From the NCBI GenBank assembly GCA_910587755.1, contig CAJUNZ010000001.1, positions 1 through 64,000 of the forward strand: 64,000 nucleotides of DNA, read 5' to 3'. The translations under genes were made by a program, and so were the position numbers. The notes beneath the pieces were generated by a model. That model saw only the letters and a list, made by a program, of their open reading frames with translations, did not search any database and was not told where the DNA came from. The stretch comes from an uncultured Acetatifactor sp. Its GTDB lineage: Bacteria; Bacillota; Clostridia; Lachnospirales; Lachnospiraceae. Position 1 is the stretch's first letter; the number at the start of each line of letters is the position of its first letter. This document shows positions 16,639 to 24,521 of the stretch, one piece after another.

Positions 16639-17739
16639 CTATATCACCCGCACCAGCCCCAAATCCTTATCAGCCAGCACCACATCCGCCCTCTTCCCGG
16701 CAGCCAGCGAACCCACTTCCCCAAACACCCCGATACTCCTGGCAGGATTCATGGTAGCCGCAGCCACCGCCTCCTCCACCGGGATCCCAAAGGACACCGC
16801 CGTCCGCATACAGTCATACAAGTTAGTGGCAGAGCCCGCGATGGTCCCATCCGCCAGAGTGGCCAGCTTTCCATTCACCGTCACCTGCTGCCCGCCCAGG
16901 TCATACGTCCCATCCTCCAGGCCCGTAGCCCTCATGGAATCACTGATCAGCACAATCCTTCCCGGGAAAAGCTTAAAAGCCGCCCGCACCATGCTGCCGT
17001 GCACATGAATCCCGTCGCTGATCAGCTCCGCCCTGCAGTTCTCATCCTCAGAAGCCGCACCGATCAGCCCCGGCGCACGATGTCCCATAGGCTGCATGGC
17101 ATTGAACAGATGAGTCACATGACAGGCTCCGGCATCCAGAGCCGCCCTGGCCGTGTCATAATCCGCGGCGGAATGCCCCAGAGAGATTGCCACCTCATCG
17201 TGGAGTTCCCGGATAAAATCCATGGCCCCATCCGTGTTAGGAGCCAGCGTCACCAGACGGATCAGATGATTGCAGGAATCATTGCACTCCCGGAAAAACG
17301 CCACATCCGGCCACATAATACACTCCGCCCTGTGAGCCCCCTTCCTGGAACTGTCCAGAAAAGGCCCCTCCATATTGATACCTGCCACATGGGAAAGCCC
17401 AGGCTCGTCCTGCCACTCCCCCATCTCCCGGAAAATCTTCCGCAGATCCTCCTTGTCAATGGTCATGGAAGTAGGACAATAGGAAGTAACCCCATGGGCA
17501 TACTCGTAGGCCAGAATCTTTTTCAGCCCCTCTATGCTGCCGTCTGAGAAATCACATCCCACAGCCCCGTGACTGTGCACATCCACCAGACCCGGAAGGA
17601 CATAAAGCCCCTCCGCGTCCACTTCCGTGGTGTCGCTGACCTGATCACGGTTTTCCACGATCCTGCCCTTCTCCAGGTACAGATCCTTTTTCACAAAAGT
17701 CTTATCCTCCTGGTAGACAGCGCCGTTCTTAATTATCAT
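16639..17739 (-). CDS. nagA: N-acetylglucosamine-6-phosphate deacetylase
   Basis: 366 aa amidohydrolase turning GlcNAc-6-P into GlcN-6-P and acetate. Metal and substrate residues are seen in GLVDVHSHGAVGCDF near 53-67, NMEGPFLD, SLGHSAADYD, VTHLFNAMQPMGHR, ISDGIHVHG and LISDSMRATG. Length and motif order are normal. It is the last gene of the nan/nag run; its start overlaps nagB by 11 bases, with GGGGAGG upstream. It takes GlcNAc-6-P from NanE and from any phosphorylated GlcNAc released by the island's hexosaminidases. Confidence 0.96.
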   Translation of the reverse strand: MIIKNGAVYQEDKTFVKKDLYLEKGRIVENRDQVSDTTEVDAEGLYVLPGLVDVHSHGAVGCDFSDGSIEGLKKILAYEYAHGVTSYCPTSMTIDKEDLRKIFREMGEWQDEPGLSHVAGINMEGPFLDSSRKGAHRAECIMWPDVAFFRECNDSCNHLIRLVTLAPNTDGAMDFIRELHDEVAISLGHSAADYDTARAALDAGACHVTHLFNAMQPMGHRAPGLIGAASEDENCRAELISDGIHVHGSMVRAAFKLFPGRIVLISDSMRATGLEDGTYDLGGQQVTVNGKLATLADGTIAGSATNLYDCMRTAVSFGIPVEEAVAAATMNPARSIGVFGEVGSLAAGKRADVVLADKDLGLVRVI

Positions 17740-18493
17740 AGATCTGGCCTCCCCACTTCTCGTTCTCCCTTACCAGGGTAAGAGCAGCCTCATCCGCAAT
17801 CACAATCACATCCCTGTGCAGCTGCAGCACGGAAGCAGGAACCCCAGGCACCACAGGCCCGAAGCAGGAGTCATACACCGCCTTGGCCTTGGCCTCACCG
17901 GAAGCCAGAAGAAGAATCTTCCCGGCAGACATAATCCCCTGGATGCCCATGGTCAGCGCATGAGTGGGAACCTCGTCGATGGAACTGAAAAATCTCGCGT
18001 TGCTCTTCCTGGTCTCCTCCGTCAGCGTCACCACATGGGTGCCCTTCTCAAATACATCACAGGGTTCATTAAAGCCGATATGCCCGTTTCCGCCGATGCC
18101 CAGAAGCTGCAGGTCGATCCCCCCCATATCCCGGATCACCTGGTCATAACGGCGGCACTCTGCGGCAGGGTCCTCCGCAAGCCCGTTGGGCACATTGGTG
18201 TTGGCCTTGTCAATATTCACATGGTCAAACAGATTATGATTCATAAAATACCGATAGCTCTGATCATGATCCCCTGAAAGCCCCTTGTACTCGTCCAGAT
18301 TCACGCTGCGGACCCTGGAAAAGTCAAGATCCCCCTTCTTGTGCCATTCAATCATCTGCTTGTATGCTCCCACGGGCGTGGAACCGGTGGCCAGGCCCAG
18401 AACCGCATTGGGTTTTAAAATCACCTGAGCGGAGATGATGTTTGCCGCCTTACGGCTTAAATCGTTGTAATCCTTAGCTGCATATATTTTCAT
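17729..18493 (-). CDS. nagB: Glucosamine-6-phosphate deaminase
   Basis: 254 aa. Makes fructose-6-P and ammonia from GlcN-6-P. Family motifs: LGLATGSTPVGAYKQ near 33, SVNLDEYKGLSGDHDQSY near 64, LLGIGGNGHIGFNEP near 128 and the end segment PASVLQLHRDVIVIAD. Full length. GAGGAGG precedes the ATG. An extended -10 promoter overlaps the end of nanA upstream, so nagBA can be read apart from the nan genes. Confidence 0.96.
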   Translation of the reverse strand: MKIYAAKDYNDLSRKAANIISAQVILKPNAVLGLATGSTPVGAYKQMIEWHKKGDLDFSRVRSVNLDEYKGLSGDHDQSYRYFMNHNLFDHVNIDKANTNVPNGLAEDPAAECRRYDQVIRDMGGIDLQLLGIGGNGHIGFNEPCDVFEKGTHVVTLTEETRKSNARFFSSIDEVPTHALTMGIQGIMSAGKILLLASGEAKAKAVYDSCFGPVVPGVPASVLQLHRDVIVIADEAALTLVRENEKWGGQIYDN

Positions 18494-18534
18494 GCTATAC
18501 CTCCTCGCCCGATTCTGCGGGCATCTATTCTCTC

Positions 18535-18563
18535 ATTCTAGCATATTCCATATTTAATGACAA
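18535..18563 (-). promoter_or_regulatory. Internal promoter for nagB-nagA
   Basis: Minus strand: TTGTCA (18563-18558), 17-bp spacer, TAGAAT (18540-18535) with TG before the -10 box. It overlaps the nanA stop. A small hairpin (GCCCG/CGGGC, 18507-18522) lies in the leader right before the ribosome site. Confidence 0.65.
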
Positions 18564-19474
18564 TATTTTCCTATGGCCTCATTGATCATCTGCACGCACT
18601 TGTGAATCTGAGGCATATCTTCCGGGACTATATTCGCCAGAGGCTTTCTCACCCCGCCCAGCTGTATCTCCTCCCGAAGCTCCATAACCTTCTTCATCAC
18701 CGCGTACAGATTGCCGTGGCAGCCGCACAGAGCATAAATGATCCTGCAGGCATCATTCTGAATCGCCTTTGCCCTGGCCATATCCCCTTTGGCCACCGCG
18801 TCAAATATGGCCAGATACAGCTCCGGCATCACCCCATAAGTGCCGCCGATGCCGCCGTCGGCGCCGATGGCCAGTCCGCTCACCAGCTGCTCGTCGGGAC
18901 CGTTGAACACCACATGCCCCTCTCCCCCGGCATCCTTGAACATCTGAATATCCTGGGTGGACTCCGAAGAGTTTTTCACCCCTATCACCCTGGGATTCTC
19001 AAGCATCTTCTGGTACAGAGACACCGTGAGTCTGGTGCCTGCCAGCTGAGGAATGTTGTAGATCACAAAATCCGTGTTGGGAGCCGCCCCGGAGATATCA
19101 TTCCAGTACTGCATCACCGCGTGGTCGGGCAGATGGAAATAGATAGGAGGTATGGCGGCGATGGCATCCACGCCCAGACACTCCGCATGAGCCGCCAGTT
19201 CCAGGCTGTCCTGGGTATTGTTGCAGGCCACATGGGCGATAATGGTGAGTTCTCCGCCCGCTTCCTCCATCACAGCCTCCAGAATCTGCTTCCTCTCCTC
19301 CTTGCTCTGATAGATGCATTCCCCGGAGGAACCGCAGACATACAGCCCCTTCACACCCTTTGCCTTCATGTGCCTGACCAGATCCCTGGCACGGTCGCCG
19401 CTGGCACGACCTTCATCGTCATAGCAGGCATAAAATGCCGGAATAATTCCCTGGTACTTCTCAATGTTGCTCAT
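18554..19474 (-). CDS. nanA: N-acetylneuraminate lyase
   Basis: 306 aa class I aldolase of the DHDPS/NAL family, splitting Neu5Ac into ManNAc and pyruvate. The pyruvate-binding loop is CGSSGECIYQSKEERKQ near 47-60. The catalytic Tyr is in FVIYNIPQLAGTRL and the Schiff-base Lys in VIGVKNSSESTQD. Neighbouring nanE, nanK, nagB and nagA and a sialidase fix the substrate within this broad family. Start ATG has AGGAAAG upstream. Cytoplasmic. Confidence 0.95.
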   Translation of the reverse strand: MSNIEKYQGIIPAFYACYDDEGRASGDRARDLVRHMKAKGVKGLYVCGSSGECIYQSKEERKQILEAVMEEAGGELTIIAHVACNNTQDSLELAAHAECLGVDAIAAIPPIYFHLPDHAVMQYWNDISGAAPNTDFVIYNIPQLAGTRLTVSLYQKMLENPRVIGVKNSSESTQDIQMFKDAGGEGHVVFNGPDEQLVSGLAIGADGGIGGTYGVMPELYLAIFDAVAKGDMARAKAIQNDACRIIYALCGCHGNLYAVMKKVMELREEIQLGGVRKPLANIVPEDMPQIHKCVQMINEAIGKYCH

Positions 19475-19507
19475 GATATTCTTTCCTTTCTTGCAAAAAA
19501 ATAATCG

Positions 19508-20194
19508 TCAGCCCCCAATTGCATCCACAAAACGCCTGGTGATATCACGAGGCCTGGTGATGGCGGTGCCAACCACTGCCGCATGAATGCCGCAGGTAAA
19601 TACCTCCTTCAGCTGTCCCCTCTCCCAGATGCCGCCCTCCGCAATGACAGGAATGGTCAGCTCCTCTGTCATTTTCCGCAGCAGATCGCAACAGGGGATC
19701 TGTGTTCCCGCCGTCTCCCTGGTATAGCCGCAGAGAGTGGTTCCCGCCAGGTCAAATCCCAGGGTCTGGGCCCGGAGTGCATCTTCAAAAGTAGAGCAGT
19801 CGGCCATAAACAGCATATCCGGATACTTCTCTCTGACCTTGGGGAAAAACTCACTGATTGTCATCCCATTTGCCCGCATTCTGTCGGTGGCATCCAGGGC
19901 AATGATCTCCGGGCCCACTTCCATCAGCGCATCCACCTCTTCCATGGTGGGCGTGATGTACACATCCGACCCCTCCGTGACCACCTTGTACAGACCAATC
20001 ACCGGCAGATCCACCGTTTTCTTGATCTCCTGAATGTCCTGGGGCGTGTTGGCCCGTATCCCCACGGCGCCCCCTTCCTTGGCGGCGAAAGCCATCCGCC
20101 CCATTATGTAGGAGCTGTAGAGAGGCTCCGTCTCCAAAGCCTGGCAGGACACCACAAGCCCGCCCTTGATCCGGTCCAGAATCTCCTTTTTCAT
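19508..20194 (-). CDS. nanE: N-acetylmannosamine-6-phosphate 2-epimerase
   Basis: 228 aa TIM barrel converting ManNAc-6-P to GlcNAc-6-P. Motifs: GGLVVSCQALETEPLYS near the N terminus, GAVGIRANTPQDI, PVIGLYKV, IIALDATDRMR, MADCSTFEDALRA and VIAEGGIWERGQL. Start at the second ATG (MKKEIL) because AAAGGAG lies nine bases upstream; the ATG three codons earlier abuts the ribosome site. Confidence 0.96.
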   Translation of the reverse strand: MKKEILDRIKGGLVVSCQALETEPLYSSYIMGRMAFAAKEGGAVGIRANTPQDIQEIKKTVDLPVIGLYKVVTEGSDVYITPTMEEVDALMEVGPEIIALDATDRMRANGMTISEFFPKVREKYPDMLFMADCSTFEDALRAQTLGFDLAGTTLCGYTRETAGTQIPCCDLLRKMTEELTIPVIAEGGIWERGQLKEVFTCGIHAAVVGTAITRPRDITRRFVDAIGG

Positions 20195-20250
20195 ATTATG
20201 CATCTCCTTTCCGCCTGCCCTTTTTTGCCGGGCAGTTCCACTTCCCCGGT

Positions 20251-21234
20251 TCAGCCCTTTTCCCTGGCCGTCCCTTCTCTCATGCTTTTCATGCAGTAGT
20301 ACACCGCTCCGGCCATCCCTGCCCTGTTGGCCAGGGAAGCCGCCACAATCTCCAGGTCTCTGGAGAAAAGCTCCGGCAGCATTCCCGTCACCTTCTCCCT
20401 GATCCTGTCAATGAAAAGCTCCTTCTGGGAGGACACACCCCCTCCCAGGATCACCATCTCCGGATTGAAAATATATACCAGATTCACGATCCCTGCGGCG
20501 ATATCCTCCATCCACCGGTCCGCAATCTCCTCAAGATCCCGGTTTCCCTTCCCGATAGTTTCAAAGATCCACCTTCCGTTCACCTGCTCTGTGTCCGTGC
20601 CGTCCACCTTTCCCTCTTCTATGGCCCGGCGGACGTCCTCCACCAGAACCGTCATGGCGGCATATTTTTCCAGACAGCCCTCATTGCCGCAGTGGCAGCG
20701 CTTTCCGCCCCGGTGAAGGATCATGTGCCCGATCTCGCCTGCAAATCCTCGCCTGCCCAGAAGCAGCCTGGCCTCTGTGATGATCCCTCCCCCCACGCCG
20801 GTGCCTATGGTAAGCATCACCACATTTTTACGGCCCATAGCCGCCCCCAGCCACACTTCTCCCAGCGCAGCAGCGTTGGCATCGTTGAGCACATACACCG
20901 GAATGCGGAAATCCGCCTCCATCCTCTCCCTGATCTGGCTCCCGGTCCAGTTTCTGATAAAACCGCCGCCCCCGTCCACGGACCCCTTCTCCGTATTAAT
21001 ATAGCCCGTGGCGGATACCCCCGCCCCCGTCAGCTGCTGGGGATAAATCCTGTGCTCGGTCAGAAAGCAGCTGCAGCTTTTGACCACCGTCTCCAGGATG
21101 GGAGTCTCATACCCGTCAAAATTCACCGGATACTCCGACGTGTGCCGGAAATTCCCATCCTCATCCACCAGGCCGATCTTTACCGAGGTTCCCCCGATAT
21201 CCACGGCCAGGTACAACTTCTTTAACCCCTCCAT
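20251..21234 (-). CDS. nanK: ROK-family N-acetylmannosamine (possibly also GlcNAc) kinase
   Basis: 327 aa ROK sugar kinase without an N-terminal helix-turn-helix, so an enzyme and not a repressor. The ATP motif is AVDIGGTSVKIGLVDEDG, the catalytic region VLNDANAAALGE, and the zinc site GHMILHRGGKRCHCGNEGCLE (His plus three Cys). The C-terminal motif is MVILGGGVSS. It overlaps the upstream DUF4091 gene by 13 bases. Context gives ManNAc kinase. It is the only sugar kinase in the island, so GlcNAc freed by GH20 either uses it too or needs a kinase elsewhere. Confidence 0.9.
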   Translation of the reverse strand: MEGLKKLYLAVDIGGTSVKIGLVDEDGNFRHTSEYPVNFDGYETPILETVVKSCSCFLTEHRIYPQQLTGAGVSATGYINTEKGSVDGGGGFIRNWTGSQIRERMEADFRIPVYVLNDANAAALGEVWLGAAMGRKNVVMLTIGTGVGGGIITEARLLLGRRGFAGEIGHMILHRGGKRCHCGNEGCLEKYAAMTVLVEDVRRAIEEGKVDGTDTEQVNGRWIFETIGKGNRDLEEIADRWMEDIAAGIVNLVYIFNPEMVILGGGVSSQKELFIDRIREKVTGMLPELFSRDLEIVAASLANRAGMAGAVYYCMKSMREGTAREKG

Positions 21235-22973
21235 CTCGTCCCCCGTTCCTGCTCCTCCAGCAGGCTGTTGACCTTCTCCCGCAGTCCCAGGATAAACTCC
21301 CCATTCCTGGGATAAGTTTTAAAGGAAAGCTCCATCCCGGCCTCCTGCCGGATCAGCTCCATCACTCTCTCCCGCCCCAGGAAAGACTCCAGCAGGCACA
21401 GAGCTCTAAAGTCGTTTACCGCCTCATCCTGCACCATCAGACGGATTGACTCCTCCGGCACGCCTTCCCTCCCCGGATAGACTAAGAAAGGATCCCCTGC
21501 GGGAAATGTCCCGTCCGCATCCGGCGTCTCGTAAGGGTTGATCTTCTTCTTGGAGAACGCGCTGTTGTAAAAATTATACCCCCAGTGCAGAAAACCGTCA
21601 ATCCCGTGCCAGTACATCAGAATCCCGTAAACCCTGTTTCTCCAGGAGGGCATGCTGATAAAACGATTGGGCACTTCCTTTGTCTGAGCACAGCAGTAAT
21701 AACTCCACAGCCGGGGAGTGTGCCCTGCCAGAAACGGCTCTATGTGATCCACCGCACACACCGGAATGTCCACCAGACCCTTCTCATAGTAGGCATAATC
21801 GCTCACCGCCTCAATGATGGTACACCCCTTCAGCAGACTTCGCACATGCTCCTGGGCCTTCTGGTACCCGGATGAGTTCAGATTCGGCTCGTCGGAGATA
21901 TGGAAAAATGTCCTCCCCAGAAGTCCTCTGTCCTCCATATGCGTTCTCAGGGCCGGAAGCAGAACCTCCAGAAACCGCAGATATTCCGGATCGTCGGAGG
22001 GAGTATCCCATCCGAAAATGCGTCTCTCCTCCCCCTGTACCTGCGCCACCACCTTGGGAGCCGCGTCAGCGCCCCACTGGGTGAAGAGATGACAGATCTC
22101 AAAGTACTGGATACCGCACTCCAGACAGATGTCCAGAAAACGATCCAGACAGGTAAAGTCAAGCCGGTATTCTCCCTCTGCCCGCTCTACCCCCACCAGC
22201 TGTATGGTGGTCCGCTCTCCACCCACCTCCGTGTCCAGGGCCGGCGTCACCACAGGGGTCAGAATGGTGTTGCCCTGGCGTTTCACATATACCTTCAGGA
22301 ACTCCCTGAAAATTCTCCAGAATTCCTCCGAAAACGCCTCCACCCCATAATAATCCACAATTCCGTCATAGTGGAACCACTCTGTGTGGGGAATGGACAG
22401 CGCCGGAAGGCGCCTGTCCAGGACGCAGACCTCCACCTCCCGCGCCACAGGTTCCTCCCCCTCCAGGGAAAGGCAAAACTCAAGCCGGTATTTTCCAGGG
22501 GCCGTGGCCTCACCGGGCGTCAGATCCACCCAAAGGCTCTGCCAGCCCTCCCCCAGCGCCACTTCCCCTTCCACATCCCGCAGCAGGTCAGGCGCCATTC
22601 TTGCGTCATAGAACAGATAGTCCTCGTCCACAGAGTCCGGATTGCAGCTGCGCCTGCACATAACCGGCAGAACCTGGCGGATCCTGAGCTCTGGAATATC
22701 CGTTTCCGGACCATTTTCCCCACAGGAGCCTCTTTCCTGGGAACCGTCCGCCCCTTCCCCCTGTTTTGTCACAGATGCATGTACCTGAAGCTTATTTCCC
22801 TGTCCTCCTGAGTTCCCGGGCTCGGAAGCTCCCGTCCCTGCTGCCCTGCAGGCAATCTGAAAGGACACCGTCTCCCCGTACAATACCTTCAGGATCGCGC
22901 CTTCCCCCAGCGGAACCGGATTCTCCTCCAGTCCCACTTTTTCCAAAGAACTAACCAACATTACTTCCAACAT
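21222..22973 (-). CDS. DUF4091-domain protein, putative glycoside hydrolase
   Basis: 583 aa, no signal peptide. The N-terminal beta domain (about 1-195) holds a Gly/Glu/Ser-rich low-complexity insert (about 45-90). The C-terminal part (about 200-575) has the DUF4091 TIM-barrel-like pattern: WFHYDGIVDYYG, FEICHLFTQWGADAAPK, FFHISDEPN near 345, LWSYYCCAQTKEVPNRF, MYWHGIDGFLHWGYNFYNS. The Asp-Glu of HISDEP and other conserved acids look like a glycosidase site, but no activity is assigned. Start at MLEVML with GAGGAG seven bases upstream. It lies between sialidase and nanK in one operon, so a sugar freed with or from sialoglycans is a sensible substrate. Confidence 0.8.
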   Translation of the reverse strand: MLEVMLVSSLEKVGLEENPVPLGEGAILKVLYGETVSFQIACRAAGTGASEPGNSGGQGNKLQVHASVTKQGEGADGSQERGSCGENGPETDIPELRIRQVLPVMCRRSCNPDSVDEDYLFYDARMAPDLLRDVEGEVALGEGWQSLWVDLTPGEATAPGKYRLEFCLSLEGEEPVAREVEVCVLDRRLPALSIPHTEWFHYDGIVDYYGVEAFSEEFWRIFREFLKVYVKRQGNTILTPVVTPALDTEVGGERTTIQLVGVERAEGEYRLDFTCLDRFLDICLECGIQYFEICHLFTQWGADAAPKVVAQVQGEERRIFGWDTPSDDPEYLRFLEVLLPALRTHMEDRGLLGRTFFHISDEPNLNSSGYQKAQEHVRSLLKGCTIIEAVSDYAYYEKGLVDIPVCAVDHIEPFLAGHTPRLWSYYCCAQTKEVPNRFISMPSWRNRVYGILMYWHGIDGFLHWGYNFYNSAFSKKKINPYETPDADGTFPAGDPFLVYPGREGVPEESIRLMVQDEAVNDFRALCLLESFLGRERVMELIRQEAGMELSFKTYPRNGEFILGLREKVNSLLEEQERGTRWRG

Positions 22974-23004
22974 GACACTTCTCCTCATTCCAACACCGGG
23001 ATAT

Positions 23005-24453
23005 CTATCCCTGGACCTGGGTCAGCTCTTCCATGGTATACACCCTGTACTGAATGGCATATTCCTCATATTCATACCACAAACCGATATCCCCGTCAGG
23101 GAGCTCTGTGAGACAGCTGTAATAATAAGGCGCTTTATTCACCGGATAGTGATACTTCCAATCCACATTCCCTGTGTCCTCGTCAATAAGTCCCACGGCT
23201 ATAATACCGTTCACCCTGTGGTAGATCTGGTCGTCCCCTCCTGGATAGCTGGCCACCAGAACCTGTTTTCCATCAATGGGCCTGGAGTAGTTGATCACGG
23301 ACACCATGCAGTTGCCGCAGTACCTGAGTCCGGGATCCCGTTTAAAGGGACTCCAGGTCTCTCCACCGTCCCGGCTGTCACTGTAGGTAATCTCCCGTAT
23401 CAAATTCCTGGAATACATTCTCAGGTATCCGCCGGGCATAATTACAAGCTGTGACTCCGAAGACTTAACATACTGGCCGTCTTCCAGTTTCCCTGTCTCC
23501 TGGGCTCTCTGGCCCCGTTTCCAGGTGACACCCTGGTCCTCCGTATAGATAACGCTTGCAAACTCCGCCCCCAGGTTATTGTCATAGATGGGGAAGATCA
23601 TGCGCTCTTTTCCCTGATACTGATACGACAATCCCCGGCCGGGACAAACCGCCGTAAATCCCCGGCTGTCAATCTGCCCGCTGACAAAACGAATCCTCCC
23701 CCAGGTCCTTCCCCCGTCCCTGCTGACCCGGCAGACGATATGGAACGCCGGGTAGGACTTTATGGGAGAATTGGCAAAAAAGATGTTTGCGTGGATCAGG
23801 CGGGAAGTCTCCTTTCCCTCCCCGTTCAGCTGAGGGATCATCACCTTTTCCGGTCCGTTTTCCCTGCGCTGATACAGGTACATCTCATCGTCCAGAAGAT
23901 ACCCCTGAAAAGATTTGTCATCCTTGACGCCAAGCACTGGCAGGAACCCGTCCTCCCCGGGCTTCCCTGCATAATAGGGGTAAGTGTCCTGGTTCAGCTC
24001 CTGGGTCTCTGCACAGGTATGGCTCCCCCTCTCCTTCAGGGCAAGCCTGCCGTTGGGATGCCTTCCTCCCCCCTGCTGCCCGCACACGATCCCATCCACA
24101 GCCCAGGCCCCCACAAAGGCCGGACACAGATCTGCCAGAATATAGAGATTTCCCTGGCTGTCCTCCCCTGCCACAGGGTCAATAAAACCAGCGCTGAAAA
24201 TGCACCTGTCGGATCCGTCCTCCACATCCTCATAATGATTGATAAACTGCCTCTCCCAGGTAGCTCCTCCGTCATGGGATCTTGCCTGCACCGTCTCCAG
24301 ATTGCCCGCAGAATCCAGTCCATGATTCCAGCGGGCGTCACAGACCGCCATCAAAGTCCCCCGGCCTGTCACCAGAATGGACGGTATCCGGAAGCACCTG
24401 CTTCCCATGCACTCCTTGGGAAATGGTTCTGTCACCTTTTTATTTGAATTCAT
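23005..24453 (-). CDS. Exo-alpha-sialidase, GH33-type, cytoplasmic
   Basis: 482 aa six-bladed propeller. The first Arg is in the FRIP motif (RCFRIPSILVTG near residue 23). Four Asp-box motifs are visible: SHDGGATW, SRDGGRTW, TEDQGVTW and SRDGGETW. A late Glu/Tyr segment (LWYEYEEYAIQYRVY) fits the nucleophile region. There is no signal peptide, membrane anchor or carbohydrate-binding module, so it should act on imported sialylated oligosaccharides. Start at MNSNKK because AGGAGA lies six bases upstream; the upstream ATG is unsupported. It feeds Neu5Ac to nanA in the same operon. Confidence 0.93.
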   Translation of the reverse strand: MNSNKKVTEPFPKECMGSRCFRIPSILVTGRGTLMAVCDARWNHGLDSAGNLETVQARSHDGGATWERQFINHYEDVEDGSDRCIFSAGFIDPVAGEDSQGNLYILADLCPAFVGAWAVDGIVCGQQGGGRHPNGRLALKERGSHTCAETQELNQDTYPYYAGKPGEDGFLPVLGVKDDKSFQGYLLDDEMYLYQRRENGPEKVMIPQLNGEGKETSRLIHANIFFANSPIKSYPAFHIVCRVSRDGGRTWGRIRFVSGQIDSRGFTAVCPGRGLSYQYQGKERMIFPIYDNNLGAEFASVIYTEDQGVTWKRGQRAQETGKLEDGQYVKSSESQLVIMPGGYLRMYSRNLIREITYSDSRDGGETWSPFKRDPGLRYCGNCMVSVINYSRPIDGKQVLVASYPGGDDQIYHRVNGIIAVGLIDEDTGNVDWKYHYPVNKAPYYYSCLTELPDGDIGLWYEYEEYAIQYRVYTMEELTQVQG

Positions 24454-24521
24454 ATTTTCTCCTATTTCTGTATGCCCTGCTGTCACACTTGGGAACTGTT
24501 AAAGAATGAATCTTCAAGGGC

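Noticed and set aside
20251..21234. ROK protein as the island's repressor
   Set aside because: It lacks the N-terminal helix-turn-helix of ROK repressors and has kinase ATP and zinc motifs.
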